DNA from: Halobacteriales archaeon
GTDB taxonomy: Archaea > Halobacteriota > Halobacteria > Halobacteriales > SKSH01
Reading direction: 5' to 3'
Length of the DNA stretch: 21,765 nt
NCBI GenBank assembly: GCA_007118075.1
Contig: SKSH01000101.1
Location: forward strand, 1-21,765
Shown: positions 21,041 through 21,765 of the stretch, one piece after another
Position numbering within the stretch: the stretch's first letter is position 1
Layout: each line of letters begins with the position of its first letter
Notes under the pieces: model-generated
Told to the model about the DNA's origin: nothing
Database searches by the model: none
Seen by the model: only the letters and a program-made list of their open reading frames with translations
Made by a program: the position numbers and the translations under genes

Positions 21041-21765
21041 CTACAGGTCTCGCCAGTTCAGCTTCGGTGAACGTGCCGCGGCAACCTGATCGATCTTAGC
21101 TGGTGCCATCCGATGTGGTCGGCTGGCGAGGTCGTCTGCGTCGAGCTCACTGACGGCGTTGAACGCGGCTGCCAGCGAATCGAGGGAGTCCTTCGTCTCG
21201 ATCTCGGTTGGCTCGGTCATCAGTGCCTCATCGACGAGCTCAGGCCACTTCGTGGTAGGCGGATGGACCCCGTAGTCGAGCATCGCCCGAGCCACCTCTC
21301 CGGCATCCTGTTCGCCGGCGCTCGCGACGAACTCGTGCTGGACCGGTCCATACGGCACCTCGTAGTCCACCTGCGATGCGAGGTAGTTGGCGTTGAGCAC
21401 AGCCTTCGCACTTGTATCCAAGAGCCCTTCATCACCGAGGCGGGCGATGTACGAGAATGCCTTGAGTAGCACGAGCCAGTTGCCGTCGTACCCGTGGACC
21501 TTCCCCACGGTCGCATCGGGTTCGGTTCGGTGATAGGTTCCATCTGGGGTTCGTTCGACGACCGGCGCCGGGAGGTACTCGGCGAGTTCGTCGGTCACCC
21601 CGATCGGTCCTGCCCCCGGTCCGCCCCCACCGTGTGGTGTGGCGAATGTCTTGTGGACGTTGTAGTGCGTGATGTCGAATCCCATATCGCCTGGTCTGGC
21701 GCGTCCGAGCAGCGCGTTGAGGTTCGCCCCGTCGTAATAGAGCAATCCACCGGCATCGTGGACCA
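21041..21765 (-). CDS. gcvPB: Glycine dehydrogenase (decarboxylating) subunit 2 (N-terminus beyond the window)
   Basis: The frame is open from the right edge to a TAG at 21041, giving the C-terminal 241 or so residues of GcvPB. This subunit of the P-protein decarboxylates glycine with pyridoxal phosphate and passes the aminomethyl group to the lipoyl H-protein. The visible part begins VHDAGGLLYYDGANLNALLG and holds the PLP-lysine region ITHYNVHKTFATPHGGGGPG. It continues through NANYLASQVDYEVPYG and ends with HRMAPAKIDQVAAARSPKLN. The family C-terminus looks complete. Its stop lies 50 bp upstream of nikR on the same strand, but nikR has its own promoter. Confidence 0.96.
   Translation of the reverse strand, partial: VHDAGGLLYYDGANLNALLGRARPGDMGFDITHYNVHKTFATPHGGGGPGAGPIGVTDELAEYLPAPVVERTPDGTYHRTEPDATVGKVHGYDGNWLVLLKAFSYIARLGDEGLLDTSAKAVLNANYLASQVDYEVPYGPVQHEFVASAGEQDAGEVARAMLDYGVHPPTTKWPELVDEALMTEPTEIETKDSLDSLAAAFNAVSELDADDLASRPHRMAPAKIDQVAAARSPKLNWRDL

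Noticed and set aside
1..21765. CRISPR array, insertion sequence or rRNA
   Set aside because: No regularly spaced repeats, transposase motifs, terminal inverted repeats around an ORF, or rRNA-like stretches were seen.

Overview
The window looks like an ordinary stretch of chromosome from a halophilic archaeon of the class Halobacteria. The proteins are rich in Asp and Glu. uS15, eS1, Pcc1, RibL, GcvPB, a halocyanin and an Agl23-type membrane protein all read as haloarchaeal versions. Many start codons sit about 25-30 nt after a TATA-like box, the spacing expected for leaderless haloarchaeal mRNAs. No phage genes, transposases, CRISPR arrays or rRNAs were seen. Both ends cut through a gene.

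Layout. 1-2702: a truncated Agl23-like polytopic membrane protein (-) diverges from ribH (+), which converges on a ribL-JAMM protease pair (-). 2806-7861: a large S1-OB-DHH phosphoesterase (+), a secreted or membrane phospholipase D-like protein (-), a small two-helix membrane protein (+) and a coiled-coil/HEAT-repeat protein (-). 7926-9465: an archaetidylserine synthase-like enzyme (-), a lipoprotein halocyanin (+) and a three-helix membrane protein (-). 9599-11930 (-): a tightly overlapped operon uS15 - degenerate RecJ-like protein - Pcc1 (KEOPS) - eS1, preceded by a 146-bp gap that can fold. 12077-14471: a GNAT acetyltransferase (-), tRNA-Ala(GGC) (+), an SRPBCC protein (+) between two AT-richer gaps of about 500 bp, and a 60-residue membrane protein (-). 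14724-17975: a DEDD-type exonuclease-like protein (+), an unrecognised membrane protein (-) and an ABC-2 permease/ATPase pair (-). 18060-21765 (all -): a MATE exporter, a cold-shock protein, an acyl-CoA thioesterase, a NikR-type regulator and the C-terminal part of GcvPB.

How genes fit together. RibH and RibL are two steps of the riboflavin-to-FAD route. uS15, eS1 and Pcc1 belong to translation and tRNA modification, and the RecJ-like protein between them seems to have lost its catalytic residues. The intact DHH protein is a separate gene 6 kb away. PssA-like lipid synthesis and the lipid-anchored halocyanin are divergent neighbours at the membrane. The two ABC genes form one transporter.

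Packing is tight. Five of six convergent gene ends overlap or lie within 7 nt, and two share a palindromic stop tetranucleotide (CTAG, TTAA). The exception is the 518-bp gap at 13771-14288, which carries several inverted repeats. That gap and the possible structured leader of the uS15 operon are the best candidates for something undescribed. No new multi-gene defence or metabolic system is evident.
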